DNA of 30,630 bases. Origin: a virus. This document shows, piece by piece, positions 6,770 through 13,200 of this stretch. Below the pieces are notes generated by a model. The model saw nothing but the letters and a program-made list of their open reading frames with translations. It did not search any database and was not told where the DNA came from. Every line of letters begins with the position of its first letter. The stretch's first letter is position 1. The position numbers and the translations under genes are program-made. The DNA is taken from IMG/VR virus record IMGVR_UViG_3300013127_000020, positions 1 through 30,630 of that record. One strand, 5' to 3'.

Positions 6770-6886
6770 GTGCACGAGCTGAAAGAATTTGTGGTGGGCC
6801 TGTTCTGTTTCGTCGTGACCCTAGCCGTGCTCGCGACGCTGGTGATGGCCGCCTATCGGGTCTGCAAGTGGGTGTGGCTCGGGTGA
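6770..6886 (+). CDS. 38-residue single-span membrane protein
   Basis: GTG 6770 lies two bases after the previous stop, with AAAAGAGA upstream. After a short polar start (MHELKEF) comes one long hydrophobic stretch (residues 8-28, VVGLFCFVVTLAVLATLVMAA) and a basic aromatic end (YRVCKWVWLG). Small size, one span and position 1.2 kb after the endolysin would suit a holin-like or lysis-accessory role, but no family match can be claimed. Confidence 0.55.
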   Translation: MHELKEFVVGLFCFVVTLAVLATLVMAAYRVCKWVWLG

Positions 6887-7035
6887 GTCTCCGAGACGGC
6901 GGGGAGGCGCTGGCGTGTCCCGCCACTAGCAAGCCCGCATCGCGACCTGTACAGTGCCTCGCATGCGCAGATTGGCACTGTACGTTGTCTCACTACCTTC
7001 CGATGCGTTGGCGTTCTTGCTTGTGGGCGGGCTGA
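6883..7035 (+). CDS. Possible 50-residue Cys-rich protein
   Basis: GTG 6883 overlaps the previous stop in GTGA. The frame contains CPATS and CLACADWHC and then overlaps the next gene for 73 bases, where the sequence looks like a shadow of that gene. It is weakly supported; the leaderless promoter of the next gene lies in it. Confidence 0.25.
   Translation: MSLRDGGEALACPATSKPASRPVQCLACADWHCTLSHYLPMRWRSCLWAG
6950..6955 (+). promoter_or_regulatory. -10 box TACAGT of a leaderless promoter
   Basis: TACAGT is followed by 7 bases and then ATG 6963. No ribosome site precedes that ATG. The box and spacing match those at 8269 and 12781. Confidence 0.55.
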
Positions 7036-7565
7036 TGCGTCTCCTGTGGGGTCGTCGGATCGCTTTCGAGCGCGGCGTCGTTTGGATGGAGCTGCGTAAA
7101 ACGTCCTGGTTCTACAAGCGGTTCTACTCGGACTGGGGTGCCACGACGTTCGGGCACGTGGTGCTGGTTTCCGCGGATCACTTGACGTGGGCCGACTACC
7201 CCGAACGAGTGGTGGCCCCATTGCGGAATACGCACGTGGACCTGCTGACCGACCCGCAGGACCGCGATATCGCGATCACTGCGCAGCTGGCCGAGCACGA
7301 GCTGGTGCACGTCGAGGCGTACGAGGCGATGGCCCTGTTGCTCGCGTGCCTCAACGTCGTGCTGTATGCCGCGTGCAACGTGCCCTGGTGGGTCTGCCTC
7401 CTGATTCAGACATTCGGTGGTGTGGCCTCGTTTCTGGCCTCCAACGCGACGGCATGGCTGCGCGGCGAGCACCCGTACCTGGGTTCGCACCTGGAGGAGG
7501 CCGCGCGCGCGAAGGTGACGTGTGGCCGTAACCCTAAGCTGTCCACTGACGCGCGCCTGGAGTAA
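6963..7565 (+). CDS. Membrane protein with HExxH metallopeptidase-like motif, 200 aa
   Basis: The start is set by the TACAGT box 7 bases upstream. An N-terminal hydrophobic segment (residues 4-28) and a long hydrophobic region (about 124-160) suggest two to three membrane spans. Between them is HELVH at 112-116, a zinc-binding HExxH, followed by Glu-rich HVEAYEA; a later HLEEAARAK could give a third ligand. The pattern fits a small membrane-bound gluzincin-type peptidase, possibly acting on envelope proteins. The motif is seen; activity is inferred. It lies between the endolysin and the coiled-coil membrane protein at 7570. Confidence 0.6.
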   Translation: MRRLALYVVSLPSDALAFLLVGGLMRLLWGRRIAFERGVVWMELRKTSWFYKRFYSDWGATTFGHVVLVSADHLTWADYPERVVAPLRNTHVDLLTDPQDRDIAITAQLAEHELVHVEAYEAMALLLACLNVVLYAACNVPWWVCLLIQTFGGVASFLASNATAWLRGEHPYLGSHLEEAARAKVTCGRNPKLSTDARLE

Positions 7566-7569
7566 TCCA

Positions 7570-8244
7570 ATGGCACGTGACGGAGAACGCAAAACGCCCG
7601 TCGTGACGCCCGCGGTTCCGCGCGTGCGCCCCACGCTTCCTACGCCCGAGATCGAGCGGTTACGCGAGGAGTGGGACGCCCTGGAGGAGTCCCGGTTGCG
7701 TCTCACTCGAATGGAGCGCGACCTAGCCGCGCGCCTGGACGAGCTGGACGTATCGCGCCCCATTCACATTCCGCCCGAGATGCTGGCAGCTGGCCCTGGC
7801 TCGCGCCCCGCCCCGGATGCCGAGATGCCCACACTCACGTCGAGCAGTCCGATCCCTGTGCGCCTGTCCCTGGGCACCTGGATCGTGCTGCTGAGCACCC
7901 TGCTGGGCATCCTGGGCACCGGCACCCTGTTCGTGGTGCAAACACGCGAGCACACGGGGGACCAGCAACGGCACCTGGATTCGGCGACGGGCATCGGGTG
8001 GGGAGCCCACGTCCATTTTGAGTCGAGGGCTGACGCCAAGGCCGAGCGAGATCGCGTGATGGCCACTGTGGAGCGCCAGCTGGCCCTACAGCAAGCGGAG
8101 TTGATTCGGGTGCTGGGTGGCCGCGCCAAGTTCGATCAGTGGCGCAGAGAGCGTCCTGCGCTGACTGCCGAGGCTGATGCACCTGCTGAGATGCCTGCCG
8201 CGACTGCTGCACCTGCTGCGCGTGTCACCGAGGGCCCGCCCTAA
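7570..8244 (+). CDS. Single-span coiled-coil membrane protein, 224 aa
   Basis: ATG 7570 follows TGGAGTAATCCA. Residues 27-60 form a charged coiled coil (EIERLREEWDALEESRLRLTRM), a proline-rich linker follows, residues about 99-123 are one membrane span, and residues 135-200 are again helical and charged (AERDRVMATVERQLALQQAELIRV). The tail is Ala/Pro-rich. This two-sided coiled-coil layout resembles phage lysis or membrane-anchoring proteins, but no family is recognised. Confidence 0.6.
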   Translation: MARDGERKTPVVTPAVPRVRPTLPTPEIERLREEWDALEESRLRLTRMERDLAARLDELDVSRPIHIPPEMLAAGPGSRPAPDAEMPTLTSSSPIPVRLSLGTWIVLLSTLLGILGTGTLFVVQTREHTGDQQRHLDSATGIGWGAHVHFESRADAKAERDRVMATVERQLALQQAELIRVLGGRAKFDQWRRERPALTAEADAPAEMPAATAAPAARVTEGPP

Positions 8245-8268
8245 CCTCACGCCAAACGCCCGCGGGGG

Positions 8269-8274
8269 TATAGT
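8269..8274 (+). promoter_or_regulatory. -10 box TATAGT of a leaderless promoter
   Basis: TATAGT is followed by 7 bases and then ATG 8282. It lies in a 37-base gap after the previous stop, which has no ribosome site. This is the cleanest example of the pattern. Confidence 0.65.
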
Positions 8275-8281
8275 TCGGTCA

Positions 8282-8545
8282 ATGCCTGTCTACGATTACG
8301 CTTGCCCCTGCGGTACCGTCACCACGGAGACGCGTCCCTATGCCGACCGCGCCCGTGCCGCGCGCTGTGCGTGCGGGAAGAAGGCCGAGTACGTGCTGGT
8401 GCGGTCTGCGATTCAGATGGGCACAGAGATCCCGAAGGGGGACAAACGCATCATTCGCTCCGAGCGCCAGCTGGACAAGAATTGGCGCAACAAGGGCACC
8501 ACTGGGCGTCCTGGTGGTGTTGGCCGGAAGATTTATTTCACCTAG
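8282..8545 (+). CDS. FmdB-type zinc-ribbon protein, 87 aa
   Basis: Begins MPVYDYACPCG and continues to ARCACGKKAEYVLV, the two cysteine pairs of the FmdB/CxxC regulatory-protein family of small zinc ribbons. The rest is basic (KGDKRIIRSERQLDKNWRNKG). Phage copies are frequent; a regulatory or nucleic-acid-binding role is assumed for the family. The start is fixed by the TATAGT box, trimming a longer open frame that begins inside the previous gene. Confidence 0.75.
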   Translation: MPVYDYACPCGTVTTETRPYADRARAARCACGKKAEYVLVRSAIQMGTEIPKGDKRIIRSERQLDKNWRNKGTTGRPGGVGRKIYFT

Positions 8546-8557
8546 AAGGGAGTTCCA

Positions 8558-8821
8558 ATGCCACTGGCAATCGAGCTAGATCCGAATTTGAGCGAGGGCA
8601 CAGCTTTTCCCTGCAATATGTGCGGGTACAAAGAGTGCCCGCATTGCGACGATTTTGAGGTGCGGAACGGTTTCAGTATCGAAACAGCAATGAACCGTGA
8701 GTACCACCGAGGTGTGCGTGCGCGCGCGAAGGCCAAGAAGGCCAAGGCTGCCGAGGATGCCGCAAAGGCGGAACGGGCTGCCAAGCGTGCCGCCAAGCGT
8801 GCCGCGCGGGATTTGCCGTGA
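8558..8821 (+). CDS. Zinc-finger-like protein with Lys/Ala tail, 87 aa
   Basis: ATG 8558 has AGAAGGGAG upstream. CNMCGYKECPHC at residues 19-30 is a compact four-Cys zinc site. The C-terminal 40 residues are a Lys/Ala/Arg helix with repeats (AKAKKAKAAEDAAKAERAA), like histone-H1 or nucleic-acid-binding tails. It ends in a GTGA overlap with the next gene, so the basic and the next, acidic protein may be made together. Confidence 0.65.
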   Translation: MPLAIELDPNLSEGTAFPCNMCGYKECPHCDDFEVRNGFSIETAMNREYHRGVRARAKAKKAKAAEDAAKAERAAKRAAKRAARDLP

Positions 8822-9063
8822 GTGCCGTAGACGACGTTGACGACTTTGACGACGTTGACGACGTTGACGACTGTGATTTCGCCGATCAGCTCGACTTCGC
8901 GGATCCCGGTGGCCGGTCTGCATTGCGTGCCGGTGTGCGCGACCTGCCCTGCCCCACGTGTCAGACTCCGAATCGGTTGTCGGCGACGGATTGGCAGCTG
9001 GGTTATCAGTGTGATGCGTGCGCTGACTCGCAAGAGGGCTTTGACTGGCCCGTGAACAACTAA
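8818..9063 (+). CDS. Acidic-repeat zinc-ribbon protein, 81 aa
   Basis: GTG 8818 overlaps the previous stop. Residues 4-19 are an Asp repeat (VDD, FDD, VDD, VDD) encoded by tandem 9-base units. The C-terminal half has CPTCQTPN and CDAC, a zinc ribbon. An acidic arm plus a ribbon directly after a gene for a Lys/Ala-tailed zinc protein suggests the two may pair through charge; this is inference. Confidence 0.6.
   Translation: MSAVDDVDDFDDVDDVDDCDFADQLDFADPGGRSALRAGVRDLPCPTCQTPNRLSATDWQLGYQCDACADSQEGFDWPVNN
8830..8871 (+). repeat. Tandem 9-base GACGACgtt units
   Basis: Four units (GACGACGTT, GACGACTTT, GACGACGTT, GACGACGTT) and a partial fifth encode the Asp-rich start of the 81-residue protein. 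Being a multiple of three, copy-number change keeps the frame. Confidence 0.8.
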
Positions 9064-9074
9064 AAGGAAAAAAC

Positions 9075-9446
9075 ATGCCCCACATCAATCTCGCAAACCC
9101 CGATCTGTCCGCTTTCTCCGATGCCATTCGAGCGGAGGTAGCTGTCACCGCGGACTGGCCTTTGCAGACGTTAGTGGCACACGTAGGCTCGCGGTTTTCG
9201 GTTGCTATGCGACTCACGGCAGAGGATGGCATCCTGCGCATGGAGGCTGAGCGGTTCGGGGTCGAGAGGCATCCCACGGTGCCGACGACGGTGTTCGCAG
9301 AAGTGACGTGCGATTTGCCAGAGGGCCTGACCGCTGCGTCGTTCGCGTCGTCGGTTGCTGCACTGGAGGATCTGAAGTCTGAAACGCTGCGGAAGCTCAT
9401 TCGCTGCGGGATGCTGCCCCTACTGATGCAGGGTGAAGCCGCGTGA
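9075..9446 (+). CDS. Hypothetical protein, 123 aa
   Basis: ATG 9075 follows AAAAGGAAAAAA, a strong ribosome site. The product mixes helices and strands (FSVAMRLTAEDGILRMEAERF, TVFAEVTCDLPEG) and ends with a helix. No motif recognised. It overlaps the next gene through GTGA. Confidence 0.6.
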   Translation: MPHINLANPDLSAFSDAIRAEVAVTADWPLQTLVAHVGSRFSVAMRLTAEDGILRMEAERFGVERHPTVPTTVFAEVTCDLPEGLTAASFASSVAALEDLKSETLRKLIRCGMLPLLMQGEAA

Positions 9447-9616
9447 CCCTGCGCGAAGCCGTGATCGCGGCAATCGAAGACCTGGAGAACGCACCTGATT
9501 GCGAGCTGGGGCAGGATACGGTCACTGGCGTGCTGGCGTCCCTGCGGGATGCGCTGGTGCTCGACAATGACCGTGTGGCACGTCTGGCCGATCAAACGAA
9601 AGCCTCCACGGAATGA
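9443..9616 (+). CDS. 57-residue helical protein
   Basis: GTG 9443 overlaps the previous stop (GTGA) and the stop overlaps the next start (ATGA), so it fills exactly the space between its neighbours. The product is acidic and helical (TLREAVIAAIEDLENA, TGVLASLRDALVLDNDRVARL). Function unknown; the double coupling is the evidence. Confidence 0.6.
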   Translation: MTLREAVIAAIEDLENAPDCELGQDTVTGVLASLRDALVLDNDRVARLADQTKASTE

Positions 9617-10323
9617 GCGACTTCGTGCACCCCGCTGCGGGAGAAACCCACCTGGAGCTGAGCCGCGATTCCGGCAGGACGTGGCGCACGTGCCCCGTGC
9701 ACCCGCCTGATTCGCCGGACGCGTTACCCGCTGGGTACTGTGCTTTGAATCCGAGCGGCAGGTACGTGACGATGATGGTGGTGGTCCCTGAGTACGGTGG
9801 TATTGGGTACCGTCAGTTCATGGATGCCAGCCTGATTCAGATGGGGAGCACTTCAGTGCTGAAGTACCTGTACCTGTGGCGGAAATTGCCACGCCTGGAG
9901 CTGAGTACTGACGGGGGACGCACCTGGGAAAGCCGTCCCGTCGTGGGTTCACACGTCGATTCGGATTGGACAGGCGCGTGTGTCCGTGGGATCGCCGATA
10001 CGGTGCTGGCTCGCGACATCGGCGGCCCTACAGGGCTTGTCTCGTTCGGCAAGTTCGAGTCCGCTACAGCTTTGCAGCGTGTGTACGTCTGGCGAGATCC
10101 AAGCGAGGCAACCCTTGATCTGGAAACCCCGCCGTGCGGGCATACCGAGTCGGATTTGCGTATCACACCCGCACTGCGATTCGACTGCCCACACTGTCTG
10201 CGCGCGGAACTAAGCCGCGCGTACACCGAATTGCGTAAGCAGGTGTTTAGCTCGAAGGTTGTGTTTGACCGCGAAGTGTGCGAGCGCGCCGAGGCCGAAA
10301 ATCCGGGGAACCGATTCACATGA
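9613..10323 (+). CDS. Protein with two Asp-box (BNR-type) motifs and a zinc pair, 236 aa
   Basis: Two Asp boxes of form SxDxGxTW are visible: S17-W24 (SRDSGRTW) and S98-W105 (STDGGRTW), each in a similar setting (LELS before, a Pro-Val soon after). Strands before the repeats also resemble each other (KYLYLWRKLPRLEL and QRVYVWRDPSEATLDL), so the gene arose by duplication. Asp boxes sit in beta-propellers such as sialidases, but this protein is too short for a full propeller. The C-terminal quarter has CGH and CPHC, probably binding zinc. It is coupled to both neighbours. Confidence 0.55.
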   Translation: MSDFVHPAAGETHLELSRDSGRTWRTCPVHPPDSPDALPAGYCALNPSGRYVTMMVVVPEYGGIGYRQFMDASLIQMGSTSVLKYLYLWRKLPRLELSTDGGRTWESRPVVGSHVDSDWTGACVRGIADTVLARDIGGPTGLVSFGKFESATALQRVYVWRDPSEATLDLETPPCGHTESDLRITPALRFDCPHCLRAELSRAYTELRKQVFSSKVVFDREVCERAEAENPGNRFT

Positions 10324-10487
10324 TCGCCTTCTACTGTGGCCGCTGTAAGTCCGTGTTGACCGCACCCGGCGCGCTGCTGTGCTCGACACCCGCGGACACT
10401 GATCCGAAGGGCTTGATGGAGCTGCCCTTGTGCCGGAACTGCTGGCGCTTTGTGCAGCAAATGCTGACGATACCCGAGGAGGAGTGA
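10320..10487 (+). CDS. Small zinc-finger-like protein, 55 aa
   Basis: ATG 10320 overlaps the previous stop in ATGA. CGRC near the N-terminus and CRNC in the second half, separated by about 30 residues, give a treble-clef-like four-Cys set. The tail is acidic (TIPEEE), and its codons form the AGGAGG ribosome site of the next gene. Confidence 0.6.
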   Translation: MIAFYCGRCKSVLTAPGALLCSTPADTDPKGLMELPLCRNCWRFVQQMLTIPEEE

Positions 10488-10492
10488 CGTGC

Positions 10493-10768
10493 GTGGCTGT
10501 CTACTTGCTCTGCTGTTCGCGGCCTGTTGCCTTGCATGGAGCGCGGCACTACTTGGGTTACGCGAAGGGCGGATTGGAGGGTGTGCAACGGCGGTTACGC
10601 AAGCACCTGCGCCGCAAGGGGGGACGCCTACCTGCTGTGGCGGTGGCGCGCGGGATTCCGATTCGATTGGCGCGAGTATGGCTGGACGGAGATCGGAGCC
10701 TGGAGGCCCGTCTACGCAAGCGCGGAGCGTACGCACGGATCTGTCCGTACTGCGATGGGTCCGCGTAA
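10493..10768 (+). CDS. GIY-YIG-like nuclease domain protein, 91 aa
   Basis: The frame carries the GIY-YIG pattern: VYLL at the start, HYLGYA about 16 residues later, then RRLRKHLRRKG, LARVWLDGDRSLEARLRKR with the Glu of the catalytic set, and CPYC at the end. GIY-YIG proteins nick DNA. GTG 10493 lies 10 bases after AGGAGG (10477-10482); GTG 10484, in the same frame and overlapping the upstream stop, is an alternative. Another frame starting at GTG 10489 gives a signal-peptide-like start; see findings. It joins the next gene through TAATG. Confidence 0.6.
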   Translation: MAVYLLCCSRPVALHGARHYLGYAKGGLEGVQRRLRKHLRRKGGRLPAVAVARGIPIRLARVWLDGDRSLEARLRKRGAYARICPYCDGSA

Positions 10769-11199
10769 TGCTGCGTTTCGATTCCACGCTGCCCGTCCAG
10801 CAAGCGTCAGATCTCGCGGCGGTGGTCCTGCGGTCCGAGCGCCTGGTGGACCCCGCGTTGTTGCTCGCTATCGCGTATCAGGAGAGCCGCTGGGGGCAGA
10901 ATGCGAACCACGTGGATTCGCATGACCACGGCGTGTTCGGTGTGCGGGTCACGGGCACGTTGCGTCCCGAGTACGCTGGCAATGAGCACGTGCTGGAAGA
11001 TCTGCGCACGAATACCGTGGAGGCCGTGGCGGCCTTGGTATTCTGGCGCAACTTCCACGAGACTCGCTGTGCTGGCGTCGATCACGCGTGGTGGGCGCAC
11101 TATCGGTGGGGCCGCATCGTTGGCGAAGGTCCAGACCGCGTGGGTGCAGTGTACGCAAGGCTGAGGCGTTATTACGCTGCGACGGGGGAGCCCTTATAA
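10768..11199 (+). CDS. Lytic-transglycosylase-like (SLT) protein, 143 aa
   Basis: Predicted to cleave the glycan strands of peptidoglycan. LLLAIAYQESRWG at residues 31-43 contains the catalytic Glu (E39) in the usual QESxxG setting. DHGVFGVR follows at 53-60, where SLT proteins have GxxQ or GLF-type segments, and a later NTVEAVAALVFW matches the helix after the active site. ATG 10768 overlaps the previous stop as TAATG. The frame also continues upstream to GTG 10489. It could be a virion-associated or second lysin; the separate M15 endolysin would make a two-enzyme set. Confidence 0.7.
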   Translation: MLRFDSTLPVQQASDLAAVVLRSERLVDPALLLAIAYQESRWGQNANHVDSHDHGVFGVRVTGTLRPEYAGNEHVLEDLRTNTVEAVAALVFWRNFHETRCAGVDHAWWAHYRWGRIVGEGPDRVGAVYARLRRYYAATGEPL

Positions 11200-11200
11200 T
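11195..11200 (+). promoter_or_regulatory. -10 box TATAAT, consensus, leadered promoter
   Basis: A perfect TATAAT overlaps the stop codon of the SLT-like gene. The next ATG is 20 bases further (11221), with GGAAGGG between, so this would give a short leader and a normal ribosome site, unlike the leaderless starts. It would drive the Dam-type methyltransferase group. Confidence 0.5.
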
Positions 11201-11220
11201 CTGGCGGAAGGGCCAGTCCA

Positions 11221-11403
11221 ATGCGAACGTACGGCGAGCGAAAAAACTACTTCCACCCCAATTGCCACGGCGACCACTGCACCAACTGTCACCCTGTCGG
11301 CAAGCACATGAAGAATCGGGCGCGTGCTGGGGGCCAGAAAGAAATCGAGGAACAAGTCGAGGAACAAGTCGCCAGCGTGGCGAAGAAACACGGGGTAAAA
11401 TGA
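11221..11403 (+). CDS. Small Cys/His-rich protein, 60 aa
   Basis: ATG 11221 has GGAAGGG upstream. The N-terminal half has HPNCHGDHCTNCH, a C/H cluster that could bind zinc or haem-like metal (CxxCH), and the C-terminal half is a charged helix with a duplicated EEQV coded by a perfect 12-base repeat (11347-11370). It overlaps the methyltransferase gene by ATGA, so the two are co-translated. Confidence 0.6.
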   Translation: MRTYGERKNYFHPNCHGDHCTNCHPVGKHMKNRARAGGQKEIEEQVEEQVASVAKKHGVK

Positions 11404-12119
11404 AAGCCATTGGCCCTCTCTTTCCATACTTTGGTGCGAAGTGGCGCTCGGCCAAGCACTACCCTGTGCCGCAGCACAATCGCATTGTGGAACTTTTCGC
11501 GGGCGGTGGCGGCTACTCGCTTAACCACTACGAGCGCGAAGTCGATCTCTACGACGCCAGTCCGCACGTTGCTGCCGCCTGGAAATTCCTGCTGGACGCG
11601 AGCGTGCAGCCACATCGCATCCTCGATCTGGTTTCTCCCGTGCGTTCGGTCGCAGAGGTTCCGGTTGAAGCCCAAGCTCTCGTCGGGTTTTGGCTGAACC
11701 CTGGCAGTGCCGTCCCGAAACGCACGGCGTCCAGCCGCGCCAACCCGGACTCTCTCGTCTACTTTGCAGGATCCGTGTGGTCGCCGAAGACGCGGGCACG
11801 CTTGGCGACGCAGGTTACAAAGGTTTGCCACTGGACGTTCCTGCAACGGGACTGGCGCGAGGCCAGTGCTTCGCTGCTGGATGCTGCGCCCTGCACCGTG
11901 TTCGTGGATCCTCCCTATCAGGTCAAAGGTGTCTACTACGCCGGAAGTCGATGGAGTTCCGAGGACTACCGAGCGCTCGCAGATCGCTGCACGGCGCTCA
12001 AGGCCGTAGGTCATCAGGTGATCGTCTGCGAGCGCCAAGGGGCGGACTGGCTACCCTTCGCGCCGCTGCACACCTATCACGGTTCCCTCGCCGATGGGGT
12101 GGAGGTTATCTGGCAATGA
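11400..12119 (+). CDS. Dam-type adenine-N6 DNA methyltransferase, 239 aa
   Basis: Transfers a methyl group from S-adenosylmethionine to adenine in DNA, probably shielding phage DNA from restriction or marking it. The N-terminus shows PLFPYFGAKWR, typical of the Dam (class alpha, D12) family, followed by the SAM-binding motif FAGGGG at 33-38 and the catalytic DPPY at 170-173 (VFVDPPYQ). Length is close to T4 Dam (259). The target-recognition part between the motifs is short. It overlaps the neighbours through ATGA on both sides. Confidence 0.85.
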   Translation: MKAIGPLFPYFGAKWRSAKHYPVPQHNRIVELFAGGGGYSLNHYEREVDLYDASPHVAAAWKFLLDASVQPHRILDLVSPVRSVAEVPVEAQALVGFWLNPGSAVPKRTASSRANPDSLVYFAGSVWSPKTRARLATQVTKVCHWTFLQRDWREASASLLDAAPCTVFVDPPYQVKGVYYAGSRWSSEDYRALADRCTALKAVGHQVIVCERQGADWLPFAPLHTYHGSLADGVEVIWQ

Positions 12120-12223
12120 GCGCCAACCTTAACGAGCTGAACGCGATGCTGGGCGCATCTTTGGTCGCCAAAGCAGGTTGCCTGCCGATCAGTCTACCTC
12201 CTGCCTGGAACCTGCCTACATGA
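12116..12223 (+). CDS. 35-residue coupled small protein
   Basis: The start overlaps the methyltransferase stop (ATGA) and the stop overlaps the next start (ATGA), leaving no free bases on either side. The product is amphipathic (NLNELNAMLGASLVAKAG) with a Pro-rich end. It might be a partner of the methyltransferase or just a coupling spacer; no family is recognised. Confidence 0.5.
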   Translation: MSANLNELNAMLGASLVAKAGCLPISLPPAWNLPT

Positions 12224-12777
12224 TCTACGTGATTCCGCGCGACGGGCGTCAGTTTGTGGAGCACAGCCGTCGGTATCGTGAACACGACTTCCGGGCAGTG
12301 CACGATGAGTGCCACACGCGAGGGCGCACGGCGGGCACTGTGTACGTGCTGGATGGCGCGTGGGCAATGCCCTGGTTTCCTGCCCTAGTCCTACGTTTGG
12401 TCGCGGACGGTTGGCACGTGCAGCGCGACACTGGCGTGTACGTCGAGAAGTTCCTGCCTGAGCTGGCAATGGAGTCGGCGTTGCTGCGTGCACGTCAGAT
12501 GGCCCCGGCACCGATTCACGCGTTTGGGGCCAGTGCGCAGCGTGAGCAGTCCAAGGAGGAGTGCGCCGAGTTGATCACGTCGTTGTGTCACTACACCCGC
12601 GGCAAGGCTAACGAATGGGACGTGGTGGGCGAGATCGCGGACGTACTGGTTACGGCGTTGCAGATGGCGGACCTGTTCGGCGCGGATCTAGTGGCATTGC
12701 GCATGGGCATCAAGTTGGACGCCCTGGAGGCGCGCATTCAAAACCAAAGGGCACGGCCTCACACGGAAACCCCCTGA
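12220..12777 (+). CDS. MazG-like NTP pyrophosphohydrolase fused to an unknown N-terminal domain, 185 aa
   Basis: Residues about 105-172 show the all-alpha NTP-PPase pattern ExxE...ExxD: E114-C-A-E117 and, 20 residues on, E138-I-A-D141, with the helix LVTALQMADLFGADL. MazG-type enzymes hydrolyse (d)NTPs or alarmones, and phage copies are thought to alter the host nucleotide or (p)ppGpp pool. The first 100 residues (IPRDGRQFVEHSRRYREHD, AGTVYVLDGAWAMPWF) are not recognised. The start is fixed by ATGA overlap. Confidence 0.65.
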   Translation: MIYVIPRDGRQFVEHSRRYREHDFRAVHDECHTRGRTAGTVYVLDGAWAMPWFPALVLRLVADGWHVQRDTGVYVEKFLPELAMESALLRARQMAPAPIHAFGASAQREQSKEECAELITSLCHYTRGKANEWDVVGEIADVLVTALQMADLFGADLVALRMGIKLDALEARIQNQRARPHTETP

Positions 12778-12780
12778 CGG

Positions 12781-12786
12781 TACAGT
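12781..12786 (+). promoter_or_regulatory. -10 box TACAGT of a leaderless promoter
   Basis: TACAGT is followed by 8 bases and then GTG 12795. It sits in an 17-base gap with no ribosome site for that GTG. It is identical to the box at 6950. Confidence 0.5.
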
Positions 12787-12794
12787 GCTGCCCG

Positions 12795-13076
12795 GTGAGA
12801 GACAATCTGAGCAGATTCACCGACGATGAGTACTACGTTGGGTGCCTCGCGGCGAAGTCGCTGACCGATGGCACGCGGCGAGAAGTGCACTTGCGTCAGA
12901 TGATCTTTAACCTGCGCTTGGCGTGCACGTCTGAGCCCCACGGGATCTATTACGAGCAGGAGTACTGCTACCATGATCGCTCTGCGGCCTGGGCAGCGTT
13001 CGCGTCGTGGGATGGGGAATCGGATCCGACGGGCTGGTTCAAGAACGCCACCACGGGAGAGCACAATGGAGCCTAA
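12795..13076 (+). CDS. Hypothetical protein with leaderless GTG start, 93 aa
   Basis: The product begins MRDNLSRFTDDEYYVGCLAA if GTG 12795 is used, 8 bases after TACAGT. Mostly helical with many aromatic residues (GIYYEQEYCYHDRSAAWAAFASW). No family recognised. The end overlaps the next small membrane gene by 11 bases. Confidence 0.6.
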   Translation: MRDNLSRFTDDEYYVGCLAAKSLTDGTRREVHLRQMIFNLRLACTSEPHGIYYEQEYCYHDRSAAWAAFASWDGESDPTGWFKNATTGEHNGA

Positions 13077-13200
13077 AGTGATGGCGTTCGTGCTGCGGGT
13101 TGTTGAGTTTGGGTTAGTGGCCTTCGTGCTTACGCTGGGAGCCGCTACGCTCGCGCGTGTAGTCTGGATCGTGGCCACGCGTGTGTGGCGGTTCCTATGA
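13066..13200 (+). CDS. 44-residue single-span membrane protein
   Basis: ATG 13066 has ACGGGAGAG upstream. After MEPKV a continuous hydrophobic stretch (residues 6-36, with LRVVEFGLVAFVLTLGAATL) forms one membrane span, ending TRVWRFL. Its layout is like the 38-residue protein at 6770: short polar start, one span, basic aromatic end. It overlaps the next gene through ATGA. Confidence 0.6.
   Translation: MEPKVMAFVLRVVEFGLVAFVLTLGAATLARVVWIVATRVWRFL

Noticed and set aside
9613-10323. Asp-box protein as a sialidase or tail-spike
   Set aside because: Only two Asp boxes, 236 residues, no catalytic Arg triad visible, and it is coupled to small accessory genes, not to tail genes.
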